DNA of 18,929 bases from JAFGKK01 sp964521085 (GCA_964521085.1 CAZFPL010000058.1:1-18929); one strand, 5' to 3'. Positions 1 to 6,214 are shown, counted from the first letter of the stretch. A program made the numbers and translations. Notes: generated by a model from the sequence alone, not told the origin.

Positions 1-618
1 CTCATCCTCAGCGCAAAATCGACGGCCACGACGGGTTCGTCGGATATTCCCACCATAACCCCCTCCACGGCTTCGGTGGATCTTCCCACCATAACTCCTT
101 CCACCTCTCCCAAGGTGATCCTCCTGATCGATGATTTTGAGGGCGACGAAACGGTTTGGACGGTCTGCATCGATCCGGAATGCACCGACAGCAGCGCCAT
201 CGATGTCGCGCTTACACCCGACCACGCCACGCACGGCATCCACGCCCTGCAATTGAATTTCGAGAAGACGGAAAAACCCAAGGCGGTGTTCTACATCGAG
301 CAGCCGATGGATTTAAGCGGCGGCCGCACAGTCTCCTTCGATATATACAACCCCGGGACGATCGACGGGGTGGGATTCGCCCTGACCACCGGTCCGGATT
401 CAGTGTGGCATGAATCCGACATGGTTCCCGTCGAACAGGGGAAAAAGGTCACCCTCACGTTCGACCTCACCGCCGGAAACTACAAAACCGCTGCCACCAA
501 TTGGGAATTCCGCGCATCCATCGCGAATCTAGACAATGTGGTCAGGCTGTCGATCGTCATTTTCCCGAAGGAAGCCGGATCGGTTATTGTGGATTACATT
601 ATTTTGACCGATGGATGA
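1..618 (+). CDS. C-terminal part of a secreted/surface protein with a beta-sandwich (galactose-binding-like) domain
   Basis: The reading frame is open from the first base, so this is the 3' end of a gene that starts outside the window; a GTG at 76 could be a start but has no good ribosome binding site and lies inside a repeat. Visible codons 1-37 form a Ser/Thr/Pro-rich linker (DIPTITPST then DLPTITPST) typical of extracellular spacers. The remaining roughly 165 residues alternate beta-strand-like segments (ILLIDDFEGD, HALQLNFE, RTVSFDIYNP, KVTLTFDL, VIVDYIIL) and end in the IDY/DYI strand usual for galactose-binding-like or carbohydrate-binding modules that begin with a DDFEG motif. A role in carbohydrate binding is inference from fold resemblance; no catalytic domain is visible. 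Next to the xylan cluster it could belong to a glycan-active enzyme, but the catalytic part would lie upstream. Confidence 0.75.
   Translation, partial: LILSAKSTATTGSSDIPTITPSTASVDLPTITPSTSPKVILLIDDFEGDETVWTVCIDPECTDSSAIDVALTPDHATHGIHALQLNFEKTEKPKAVFYIEQPMDLSGGRTVSFDIYNPGTIDGVGFALTTGPDSVWHESDMVPVEQGKKVTLTFDLTAGNYKTAATNWEFRASIANLDNVVRLSIVIFPKEAGSVIVDYIILTDG
43..104 (+). repeat. Tandem 36-bp repeat in the linker-coding region
   Basis: Bases 43-68 and 79-104 are two near-identical 26-bp blocks with a 36-bp (12-codon) period. They encode DIPTITPST and DLPTITPST. The sequence before base 1 is missing, so the repeat number may be larger. Such in-frame repeats are common in Thr/Pro linkers of secreted proteins. 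Confidence 0.8.
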
Positions 619-692
619 GGGGTAGGTGCCGGCAGCGGGCCGATTAAAAAACCTGCTCTACATCGAATATTCCGGATGCATCCCTTTTTTTA

Positions 693-769
693 CGCAGATT
701 ACGCGGATGCTTGCGACCGGTGTATCAAGAAGGATAAGCAGAACCGCATAATCCGCGAATATAATTCGC
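693..769. repeat. Intergenic inverted repeat (possible dispersed repeat remnant)
   Basis: In the 220-bp gap between the first gene and the methyltransferase, CGCAGATTACGCGG (693-706) is matched in inverted orientation by CCGCATAATCCGCG (744-757), 12 of 14 positions. The second arm runs into a small perfect hairpin GCGAAT-ATA-ATTCGC (755-769). A run of T precedes the first arm. This AATCTGCG/ATTACGCGG type of motif is one I recognise as recurring in intergenic spaces of many bacterial genomes; that statement is from memory and not checked here. Confidence 0.45.
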
Positions 770-838
770 AGGACGCATCTTCATACGCCGGACCGGCGAT
801 TTGGAATAATCACCGTCAGAGAATAGAAAGGCGACGGA

Positions 839-1561
839 ATGGAAAAGCCATCCTCGGATTCCCATACAACGCGACAACCTGCGATCGGCGCGTTCCTGCG
901 GGTGATTTTCGGCACCCTGCTCATCGCCGGGGTTCTTACCCTGCTGTTGTTCATTCCCGCCGGCCGGTGGGATTGGCCAGAAGCGTGGATTTTCATATCC
1001 GCATACGGCGCTTTCCTGCTTTTCTACGGCATACGCGGTCTTTTCCGCGATCCGGAGCAGTTGAAGGAGAGGCGCCATCCGGGGGCGGGCGTGAAATCGT
1101 GGGATAAGATCATTCTGCCGCTTTACAGCGTTTTCCTGCTGATTCTTTTTCCGGTCTGCGCTTTGGATGCCGGCCGATTCCGGTGGAGCGAGGTTCCGGT
1201 GGCGCTCAAAGTATTGGGATGGTTTGGAATGGCGCTGGCCGGCCTGCTCATTTTGCAGGTGATGGCGGCGAACACGTTCGCCTCCCGGATGGCGCGCATT
1301 CAAGAAGACCGCAGCCAGGCCGTCGTCCAAGATGGACCGTACCGCTTTGTGCGGCATCCGATGTACCTGGGGATTATTGTTTTCTTCCTGTGTATTCCGC
1401 CCGCGCTGGGATCCTGGTGGGGATTGGCCCCGGCAGGAACCATCGGACTTTTATACGTTATTCGCACCGCTTTGGAGGACCGGATGCTTGCGTCCGAACT
1501 ATCCGGGTATGCGGAATACGCGCAGCGCACGCGGTATCGGTTATTCCCGCGAATCTGGTAA
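839..1561 (+). CDS. Isoprenylcysteine carboxyl methyltransferase (ICMT/PEMT)-family membrane protein
   Basis: A 240-residue integral membrane protein. Hydrophobic segments lie at about residues 20-40, 50-65, 95-112, 127-145 and 178-212. The diagnostic C-terminal half has GPYRFVRHPMYLG at about 166-178, then an acidic/hydrophobic segment and ALEDRML...YAEYAQRTRYRLFP, the SAM and substrate region shared by ICMT and phospholipid methyltransferase families. Bacterial members methylate varied or unknown substrates, since prenylated CaaX proteins are absent, so the substrate cannot be named. The ATG at 839 follows GAAAGG at a suitable distance. The gene stands alone between the upstream partial gene and the DJ-1 lipoprotein gene, with 171 bp after it. 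Family assignment is firm; function is not. Confidence 0.85.
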   Translation: MEKPSSDSHTTRQPAIGAFLRVIFGTLLIAGVLTLLLFIPAGRWDWPEAWIFISAYGAFLLFYGIRGLFRDPEQLKERRHPGAGVKSWDKIILPLYSVFLLILFPVCALDAGRFRWSEVPVALKVLGWFGMALAGLLILQVMAANTFASRMARIQEDRSQAVVQDGPYRFVRHPMYLGIIVFFLCIPPALGSWWGLAPAGTIGLLYVIRTALEDRMLASELSGYAEYAQRTRYRLFPRIW

Positions 1562-1660
1562 CGCCGCGCTCGTCGGAACCTGGATCAGGGGGAGATTGCC
1601 GGACGCGGAAATCCACCTATGAATTTGCTGTGAAAAACCACTAAGTCGAAATTCCCTCCC

Positions 1661-1706
1661 TATAATTATTTAAGACAGCGCGGAAGCGTACGGTATATAT
1701 ATATTA
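1661..1706 (+). promoter_or_regulatory. Candidate promoter of the DJ-1 lipoprotein gene
   Basis: The 171-bp gap after the methyltransferase is AT-rich towards its end. TTAAGA (1670-1675) and TATATA (1694-1699) are separated by 18 bp and could serve as -35 and -10. A separate TATAAT at 1661-1666 has no recognisable -35. The alternating TA run at 1694-1704 is prone to melting. A strong GGAGGAGGG ribosome binding site follows, just before the ATG at 1733. Confidence 0.4.
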
Positions 1707-1732
1707 TTTTCTATTCCCCGGAGGAGGGAATC

Positions 1733-2440
1733 ATGGCCAAAAAGAAAAAAGAACCGACTGGCGCCTGTCCGTGTTCGCAGGGGATCGACCGGCGTGATTT
1801 TCTAAAAGTGACGGCGATAGCCGGTCTGCTCACCGGATGCAGCCCTGTCTTGCAAACGCCCGCACCAACCCAGGAACCAACTGCCACGCCCAAACCGACG
1901 CTGGCGCCCGGCGAAACCGCGGTTCCGGATCTTATTGGCAAGAAAGCGCTCTACGTGCTGCCCCGAACCACGTATGCCGAGGGGTGCCACGATGCGTCGG
2001 TAAAGGTCCTGAAAGCATGTGGAATGAGCATCACCCTGGCTGCGCCCGAGAAAAAAGAAGTCCCTGGTTTCGGGGAAGGGCCCACGCTTATGCCGGATAT
2101 GCTTTTAAGCGAGGTAAAGGCGGCGGACTTCGACGCCGTGATCTTCGAATGCGGCCAGCCGATGGAAACGTATGATCCGGATCATCAAAACCTCGCGCGG
2201 GAAACGGTCGCGCAGAACAAAGTGCTGGCGGCCATCTGTATGATGCCGGCACTCCTTGCCGCCGCCGGCGTACTGAAAGACAAGAAAGCGACCAGCAATG
2301 TCAATGATCAATACGCCCTGGAGCAATTCGGCGCCGTTCTTTCCGATTTGGATCCCGTCCGCGACGGTAAGATCGTAACCGCCAGCTTCAATGGAGCCGA
2401 GCAATTCGGATGGCTGATTGCGGAGGCATTGACCGAATAG
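1733..2440 (+). CDS. Tat-exported DJ-1/PfpI-family lipoprotein
   Basis: The 235-residue product begins with a twin-arginine signal (DRRDFLKVTAIAGLLTGC; Arg20-Arg21) that ends in a lipobox, so Cys36 would be lipidated. Residues about 40-65 are a Thr/Pro linker. Residues 66-235 form a DJ-1/PfpI fold: KALYVLP as strand 1, the acidic residue Glu83 in YAEGCHD, IFECGQP around 138-144, and the nucleophile-elbow-like AAICMMPALLAAAGVL with Cys169. The family includes glyoxalases, deglycase-like enzymes, chaperones and protease-like proteins; which applies cannot be read from sequence. Surface anchoring by the Tat route is unusual, because most characterised members are cytosolic. GGAGGAGGG precedes the ATG. 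The gene appears monocistronic and is followed by a small hairpin (2442-2461) and the large stem-loop at 2504-2544. Confidence 0.85.
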   Translation: MAKKKKEPTGACPCSQGIDRRDFLKVTAIAGLLTGCSPVLQTPAPTQEPTATPKPTLAPGETAVPDLIGKKALYVLPRTTYAEGCHDASVKVLKACGMSITLAAPEKKEVPGFGEGPTLMPDMLLSEVKAADFDAVIFECGQPMETYDPDHQNLARETVAQNKVLAAICMMPALLAAAGVLKDKKATSNVNDQYALEQFGAVLSDLDPVRDGKIVTASFNGAEQFGWLIAEALTE

Positions 2441-2503
2441 AAGCCGGCAGGTACACCGGCTCCTTTGGATGTGCGTAGATGCAGTTTGGTATTTTATCGG
2501 TGT

Positions 2504-2544
2504 GAAGAGAGCGCGCCCCCGCATTCCGGGGGCGCGCTCTCTTC
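2504..2544. terminator. Perfect 17-bp stem-loop between convergent transcription units
   Basis: The arms GAAGAGAGCGCGCCCCC (2504-2520) and their exact reverse complement (2528-2544) enclose a 7-nt loop. The hairpin lies between the DJ-1 gene stop (2440, plus strand) and the end of the padR-linked small gene (2562, minus strand), where a shared bidirectional terminator is expected. Neither side has a T-tract, so it is not a classical intrinsic terminator and may act as a processing or 3'-protection structure. Confidence 0.65.
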
Positions 2545-2561
2545 GGATTTCCCGGACTCTG

Positions 2562-2779
2562 TCACGATGGGATTTCGGGTGCCGGAACGGTTTTCATTTT
2601 CCATGCGCGATCCGCAAGAATCCCCCAAAACAACCCAACCACAAGCCCGAAAAGGATATAACCCGCAACCCATCCGATCATGACCCAAGCGGAACCATGG
2701 AAGGCGCCGGGATACACCCGAAACGATGGGGGATGGAGATTTTTCAGAAAAGATAAAGCTCGGATGTAATTTTATTCAA
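2562..2779 (-). pseudogene. Small membrane protein gene after padR, broken by a one-base frameshift
   Basis: Two base pairs after the padR stop, a TTG (2779-2777) follows an AGAGGTG ribosome-binding-like sequence in the last padR codons. That frame reads MNKITSELYLF and hits TGA at 2746-2744. The -1 frame continues from the same point through KNLHPPSFRVYP to a clear membrane helix (GWVAGYILFGLVVGLFWGIL) and a basic/proline tail ending at 2562. The total length is 218 nt; one additional base in the T4 or A5 run around 2742-2751 would give a clean 73-codon gene of about 72 residues. If only the intact part is used, a GTG at 2717 gives 51 residues. It may be a real mutation or a homopolymer assembly error. 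Product family not recognised; coupling to padR suggests that PadR could control it. Confidence 0.5.
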
Positions 2780-2781
2780 GG

Positions 2782-3129
2782 TTATATATTCACCTCTTGC
2801 TGATACTTTTTCGCAATCCCCGCCAGGTGTTTGATCCTCTCCATTTCCTCCCGCAGCCGGAATTGACCTTCCCGCGTCAGCCGATAGGACTTCCGATCGC
2901 GGTTATCGGCCACCGCCTCCCATTTCTTATCCGTCCTCTCGATCCAACCGTCCTCCAATAATCGCTTCGCCGCCCCGTACAGGGTGCCCGCCGCCATTCG
3001 AACCCGGCCTTCACTCAGCTGTTCCACTTCTTTAATAATGGAATAGCCATGCCTCGGTTCAATGGCAAGACTGAAAAGGATATAGAACGTCGCCTCGGTC
3101 AGGGGTAGGTTGGACTGATTATCTACCAT
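2782..3129 (-). CDS. PadR-family transcriptional regulator
   Basis: A 115-residue protein that is almost entirely a PadR winged-helix domain: LTEATFYILFSLAIEPRHGYSI (helices 1-2), then the recognition region GTLYGAAKRLLEDGWIE at about 48-64, and the wing RKSYRLTREGQ at about 79-89, followed by a short C-terminal dimerisation helix. PadR repressors usually sense small phenolics, drugs or cell-envelope stress and often control a neighbouring membrane protein or transporter; here the only co-directional neighbour is the broken small membrane-protein gene. The ATG at 3129 has GGAG upstream and the promoter contains a perfect palindrome (3143-3163), consistent with autorepression. Confidence 0.92.
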   Translation of the reverse strand: MVDNQSNLPLTEATFYILFSLAIEPRHGYSIIKEVEQLSEGRVRMAAGTLYGAAKRLLEDGWIERTDKKWEAVADNRDRKSYRLTREGQFRLREEMERIKHLAGIAKKYQQEVNI

Positions 3130-3142
3130 ATATCGCTCCTCT

Positions 3143-3163
3143 ATATATAGTACTACTATATAT
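3143..3163. promoter_or_regulatory. 21-bp perfect palindrome, candidate PadR operator
   Basis: ATATATAGTA (3143-3152), a single C, then TACTATATAT (3154-3163): a perfect dyad 14 bp upstream of the padR start codon. Its AT-rich arms can also provide the -10 region on the minus strand. PadR proteins typically bind AT-rich dyads in their own promoters, so autoregulation is the simplest reading. Confidence 0.6.
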
Positions 3164-3260
3164 GCATGCGGATTTTTATCAAGCCCTGAAATTTGGGCAG
3201 CCGGTCGGAAACTTAGTCCTAAGGGTGATGTGAAACGGTATCGTTATCATAAAATCGTGG

Positions 3261-3396
3261 AAAAAAAGGCATCCGAAGAAGGGGATGAAAAAAAAGGCGA
3301 AAAAAAGGGGCATCAGAAAAGATACCCTTCAACTATTAAAAATAAAAAAAAGATTTCGACATACAAAAGGCAAAAAAATGAAAAAGGTCAAAAAAA
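3261..3396 (+). promoter_or_regulatory. A-tract array upstream of the lacI promoter
   Basis: At least eight runs of five to eight A occur between 3261 and 3396 (3261-3267, 3288-3295, 3300-3306, 3338-3342, 3344-3351, 3372-3378, 3381-3385, 3390-3396). The last ones are spaced about 8-10 bp apart and stop five bases before the -35 box. The flanking genes are GC-rich, so the composition change is sharp. This resembles intrinsically curved DNA or UP elements that bind the RNA polymerase alpha subunit. The 486-bp padR-lacI gap (3130-3615) otherwise holds only the promoter and operators; a lysine-rich reading frame here is a by-product of the poly-A. Confidence 0.5.
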
Positions 3397-3400
3397 GTAC

Positions 3401-3429
3401 TTGACTCCGATATTAGATGATGCTATTAT
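3401..3429 (+). promoter_or_regulatory. Sigma-70-type promoter for lacI and probably the xylan cluster
   Basis: TTGACT (3401-3406) and TATTAT (3424-3429) are separated by exactly 17 bp, five of six consensus matches in each box. Transcription should start near 3436, inside the first LacI-type operator, giving a leader of about 180 nt before the lacI ATG. Confidence 0.75.
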
Positions 3430-3435
3430 TTTTCA

Positions 3436-3449
3436 TGTAAACGCTTCCA
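3436..3449. promoter_or_regulatory. LacI-family operator O1 at the predicted transcription start
   Basis: TGTAAACGCTTCCA matches the general LacI/CcpA-type operator pattern with a central CG, where the hinge-helix leucine inserts. It starts 6 bp after the -10 box, a position that would block initiation or promoter clearance. A nearly identical site lies at 3597-3610. Confidence 0.7.
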
Positions 3450-3596
3450 ATCCAAACGCCGATCCAATCCGCACTTAATTGGAAAATATTGGAGAAAATT
3501 GAAAAAACCTCGGAAAAAACCGGGATATCTCAATTTTCTCTGAAATAGCATCCCGACTATGAAGTCGTAATTTAGGGCAAAAATAGTCTGAAATCG

Positions 3597-3610
3597 TGTA
3601 AACGTTTCCA
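3597..3610. promoter_or_regulatory. LacI-family operator O2 next to the lacI start codon
   Basis: TGTAAACGTTTCCA differs from the first site by a single base (T for C at position 9) and ends 5 bp before the lacI ATG. The two sites are 161 bp apart, which would allow DNA looping by a tetramer or a transcription roadblock. It also occupies the place where a ribosome binding site would be expected, and none is seen. Confidence 0.7.
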
Positions 3611-3615
3611 AAAAA

Positions 3616-4650
3616 ATGGCTAAAAACAGACCGGACAAAATCACCATTGTCGATGTTGCCGAAAAAGCAGGCGTTTCTTTCGGAACGGTCTCCCGTGTAA
3701 TCAACAACGACGTTCATGTCAGGCCGGAAACCCGCGAACGGGTACAGGGGGTAATGCAAAAACTCGGATACACGGCCAACCGGCAGGCGCGCAGCCTGGC
3801 CGGAGGAAGATCCAACATCATCGGGGTACTCGTCCCCGACCTCGGCACCGGGTATATCGGCGAGATTATCCGCGGGATCGATGCGGAACTCAGCCTGACC
3901 GATTTGGATCTGATCTTGTACACCACCCATCGCACGGCCAGCAAGGAAGCCAACTACGTCGCCAACCTCGCCAAGGGAATGGTGGACGGCCTGCTTCTGG
4001 TTCTGCCGCGCAGCCCGGCGGATTACATCGGGACACTTTCGAGCCGGATGGTTCCCTTCGTCCTGATCGATCACCAGGGGATCGGCCGGGATTGTCCCAT
4101 GGTGGGCGCCACCAACTGGCAGGGTGCTTATCATGCCACCGAGTACCTCATCAAACTCGGCCACACCCGGATCGGGTTCATCACCGGATCGATGGACCTG
4201 GGATGCGCCGGAGACCGGTTGGAGGGGTACCGCTCGGCCCTGCGCACGTATCATCTCCCCGACGACAGCGAATTGATCTACGAAGGCACGTTCTTCCAAC
4301 CCGACGGATATGCCGGCGCATCCGCGCTGCTGAACCTCTCCCATCCCCCGACGGCGATTTTCGCTTCGAATGATGTCATGGCCATGGGTGTGATGGACGC
4401 CGTCCGCAACCGCGGCCTGCGGGTGCCGGACGATGTTTCGGTCGTCGGATTCGACGACATTCCGCAGGCGTCGGTGGTCCGTCCCGGACTGACCACCGTC
4501 AACCAGCCGCTGGAAAAAATGGGCCGCGTCGCCACCCAGATGCTGCTCGATTTATTCCGGAAAGAGGGAAAAGCGGACAGCCGCATCGAACTGCCGACGG
4601 AACTGGTTATCCGGGAATCCTGTCAACCGCCGCGCACATCGTCATCATAA
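3616..4650 (+). CDS. LacI-family transcriptional regulator of the xylan-oligosaccharide cluster
   Basis: A 344-residue protein of usual family length. The N-terminal helix-turn-helix is TIVDVAEKAGVSFGTVSRVI at about 10-29, followed by the hinge helix with ARSLAGGRS (about 57-65) whose Leu inserts into the central CG of operators. The rest is a periplasmic-binding-protein-like effector domain (IIGVLVPDLGTGYIGEI, FASNDVMAMGVMDA, VGFDDIP) and ends with the usual TELVIRESC strand. Two matching operators flank its transcription start and start codon, so autoregulation is likely. From gene order the inducer is probably xylose or a xylo-oligosaccharide; this is inference. No matching operator was seen upstream of the GH8 gene or xylF, so the downstream genes may depend on read-through from this promoter. 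No Shine-Dalgarno sequence precedes the ATG. Confidence 0.93.
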   Translation: MAKNRPDKITIVDVAEKAGVSFGTVSRVINNDVHVRPETRERVQGVMQKLGYTANRQARSLAGGRSNIIGVLVPDLGTGYIGEIIRGIDAELSLTDLDLILYTTHRTASKEANYVANLAKGMVDGLLLVLPRSPADYIGTLSSRMVPFVLIDHQGIGRDCPMVGATNWQGAYHATEYLIKLGHTRIGFITGSMDLGCAGDRLEGYRSALRTYHLPDDSELIYEGTFFQPDGYAGASALLNLSHPPTAIFASNDVMAMGVMDAVRNRGLRVPDDVSVVGFDDIPQASVVRPGLTTVNQPLEKMGRVATQMLLDLFRKEGKADSRIELPTELVIRESCQPPRTSSS

Positions 4651-4690
4651 GCATTTCCATTCCATGCTGTTTCCCTATCCAGAGGGATGG

Positions 4691-4700
4691 AAGGAGGTGA
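4691..4700 (+). promoter_or_regulatory. Orphan full-length Shine-Dalgarno sequence
   Basis: AAGGAGGTGA is a full complement to the 16S rRNA 3' end, yet no ATG, GTG or TTG that opens a gene lies 5-12 bases downstream; the nearest in-frame possibilities end within a few codons. Together with the permease relic just after it, this looks like the leftover translation start of a deleted gene. Confidence 0.4.
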
Positions 4701-4776
4701 ACCCGGAACAAAAATCCCACTCATTTGCGCGACCTGATACGTCATCCGTTCCTATAACAAAGAAGGAGAAAATTCA

Positions 4777-4878
4777 ATGCCCCGCAAATCCCTTTCCGCG
4801 CTGCCGACAATCATCTTCTATTTCTTCGCGGAACGGCAGATCGTGGCCGGCATGACCGCCGGTGCGGTGAAGGGTTAA
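4777..4878 (+). pseudogene. Relic of a MalG-type (CUT1) sugar ABC permease: start joined to the extreme C-terminus
   Basis: A 33-codon reading frame with its own ribosome binding site (AAGGAG at 4763-4768) starts MPRKSLS and continues ALPTIIFYFFAERQIVAGM and TAGAVKG before TAA. The latter part is the signature C-terminus of CUT1-family inner-membrane permeases of the MalG/AraQ/UgpE type (last helix, then Q-I-V-x-G-x-TAGAVKG). A complete permease is about 270-300 residues, so about 240 residues of the middle have been removed in frame. It is too short to work as a permease. It lies between lacI and the GH8 gene, which suggests that the cluster once contained an oligosaccharide importer. Whether the peptide is still made is unknown. 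Confidence 0.7.
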
Positions 4879-4903
4879 TTCGGGAGTGCCGGAGATAGTG
4901 TCC

Positions 4904-6214
4904 ATGGTCACTCGCACCTCCTTCCTCCTGGTCATTGTCTCCTTTCTCCTTTCCGCGTGCGGAACCGGGGGCAGCCCGGTTCCGCCAGCGGAGAGCCCGT
5001 CGCTAAATCCCTCCGCTTCCGCCACCCTCGAACCTGCCGCGACCATCACTCCCTCCCCAAGACCGGTGGCGACAAGCGTTAAATCCTTCCAAACCGGCGC
5101 GTATCGAAACCTCTTCGCAGAATATCTTGGGAAAACCGAAGCAGAGATTCAGGGCAAGCTGGATGCAGCCTGGGCCAAGCTGTTCTACGGCGACGATGAT
5201 TTTGAGCGCGTGTACTACCCCGACGGGGAAGCCATGGCCTACATGGTCGACATCGGCAACAACGATATCCGTTCCGAGGGCATGTCCTACGGCATGATGA
5301 TCGCGGTCCAGCTCGATAAAAAAGAAGAATTCGACCGCCTGTGGAAGTGGACCAAGACGCACATGTATCAAACGGAGGGGCCTTATAAGGGATACTTCGC
5401 CTGGCACTGCGATCCCACCGGAAAACAGCTGGCGGCGAACCCCGCCTCCGACGGCGAGGAATGGTTTATCACAGCGCTGTTTTTCGCTTCCGCCCGCTGG
5501 GGCGACGGCGAGGGAATTTTCAATTACCGCGCGGAAGCCGACCAAATACTTTATACGATGCGGAACAAAACCGCCGAAAACAACGGGATCGCGACCGACA
5601 TGTTCGATCCGGAGACCAAACAGGTGGTCTTTGTGCCGAGCGGACGCAACTCCACCTTCACCGATCCCTCCTACCATCTACCCGCTTACTACGAAGTTTG
5701 GACGCGCCAGGCGGAGGAGGACAATCAATTTTGGGCGGATGCCGCGCAGGAAAGCCGGGCGTTCTTCCACCGGGCCGCCCATCCGCAGACCGGGCTGATG
5801 CCGGACTACGCCAACTTCGACGGAACGCCGACCGGGGGCGAGCACGAGGATTTCCGTTTCGACGCGTGGCGCGCGCTTTCGAACGTCGCCGTGGATTACG
5901 CCTGGTTCGGGGTCGATCCCTGGCAGGTGGAGCAATCCAACCGGGTGCTGGAATTTCTCACGTCCCAGGGGATAGATTTTTACGGGAATCAATACACCCT
6001 CGAAGGTAAATCGCTTTCGGGCGACCATTCCACGGGCCTGGTCGCCATGGCCGCCGTCGCCGCGCTCGCGGCGGATCCGGCGGTTGGAAAACCGTTCGTC
6101 CAGGCGCTTTGGGATGCGAAGATTCCCCGCGGCACGTGGCGTTATTACGACGGCCTGTTATACTTCCTGGCATTGCTTCACGCCAGCGGCAATTTCCAAG
6201 CCTATTCGCCGTAA
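4904..6214 (+). CDS. GH8 reducing-end xylose-releasing exo-oligoxylanase (Rex-type), lipoprotein
   Basis: Predicted to remove xylose from the reducing end of xylo-oligosaccharides by inversion (EC 3.2.1.156), outside the cell. The ATG at 4904 is preferred over the upstream in-frame GTG at 4886 because GGAG lies at 4891-4894 and the product then starts with a clean lipoprotein signal (MVTRTSFLLVIVSFLLSAC, Cys19). A Pro/Ser/Thr linker precedes the catalytic (alpha/alpha)6 domain from about residue 60. RSEGMSYGMM carries the general acid Glu125, and RFDAWRALSNVAVD carries the base candidate Asp320; DPSYHLP, GYFAW and WGDGEGIFNY also match Bacillus halodurans Rex-like enzymes as I recall them. 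Length (436) fits an approximately 380-residue enzyme plus signal and linker. The next gene encodes the xylose-binding lipoprotein XylF, so released xylose could be captured directly. Confidence 0.9.
   Translation: MVTRTSFLLVIVSFLLSACGTGGSPVPPAESPSLNPSASATLEPAATITPSPRPVATSVKSFQTGAYRNLFAEYLGKTEAEIQGKLDAAWAKLFYGDDDFERVYYPDGEAMAYMVDIGNNDIRSEGMSYGMMIAVQLDKKEEFDRLWKWTKTHMYQTEGPYKGYFAWHCDPTGKQLAANPASDGEEWFITALFFASARWGDGEGIFNYRAEADQILYTMRNKTAENNGIATDMFDPETKQVVFVPSGRNSTFTDPSYHLPAYYEVWTRQAEEDNQFWADAAQESRAFFHRAAHPQTGLMPDYANFDGTPTGGEHEDFRFDAWRALSNVAVDYAWFGVDPWQVEQSNRVLEFLTSQGIDFYGNQYTLEGKSLSGDHSTGLVAMAAVAALAADPAVGKPFVQALWDAKIPRGTWRYYDGLLYFLALLHASGNFQAYSP

Noticed and set aside
3230..3478. Lysine-rich 82-residue reading frame between padR and lacI
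   Set aside because: It is produced by the A-tracts, overlaps the promoter and operator O1, has no ribosome binding site and shows no protein-like pattern.
4664..4855. 63-residue frame across the lacI-GH8 spacer
   Set aside because: It has no start signal and overlaps the permease relic in another frame, and only the relic frame resembles a known family.
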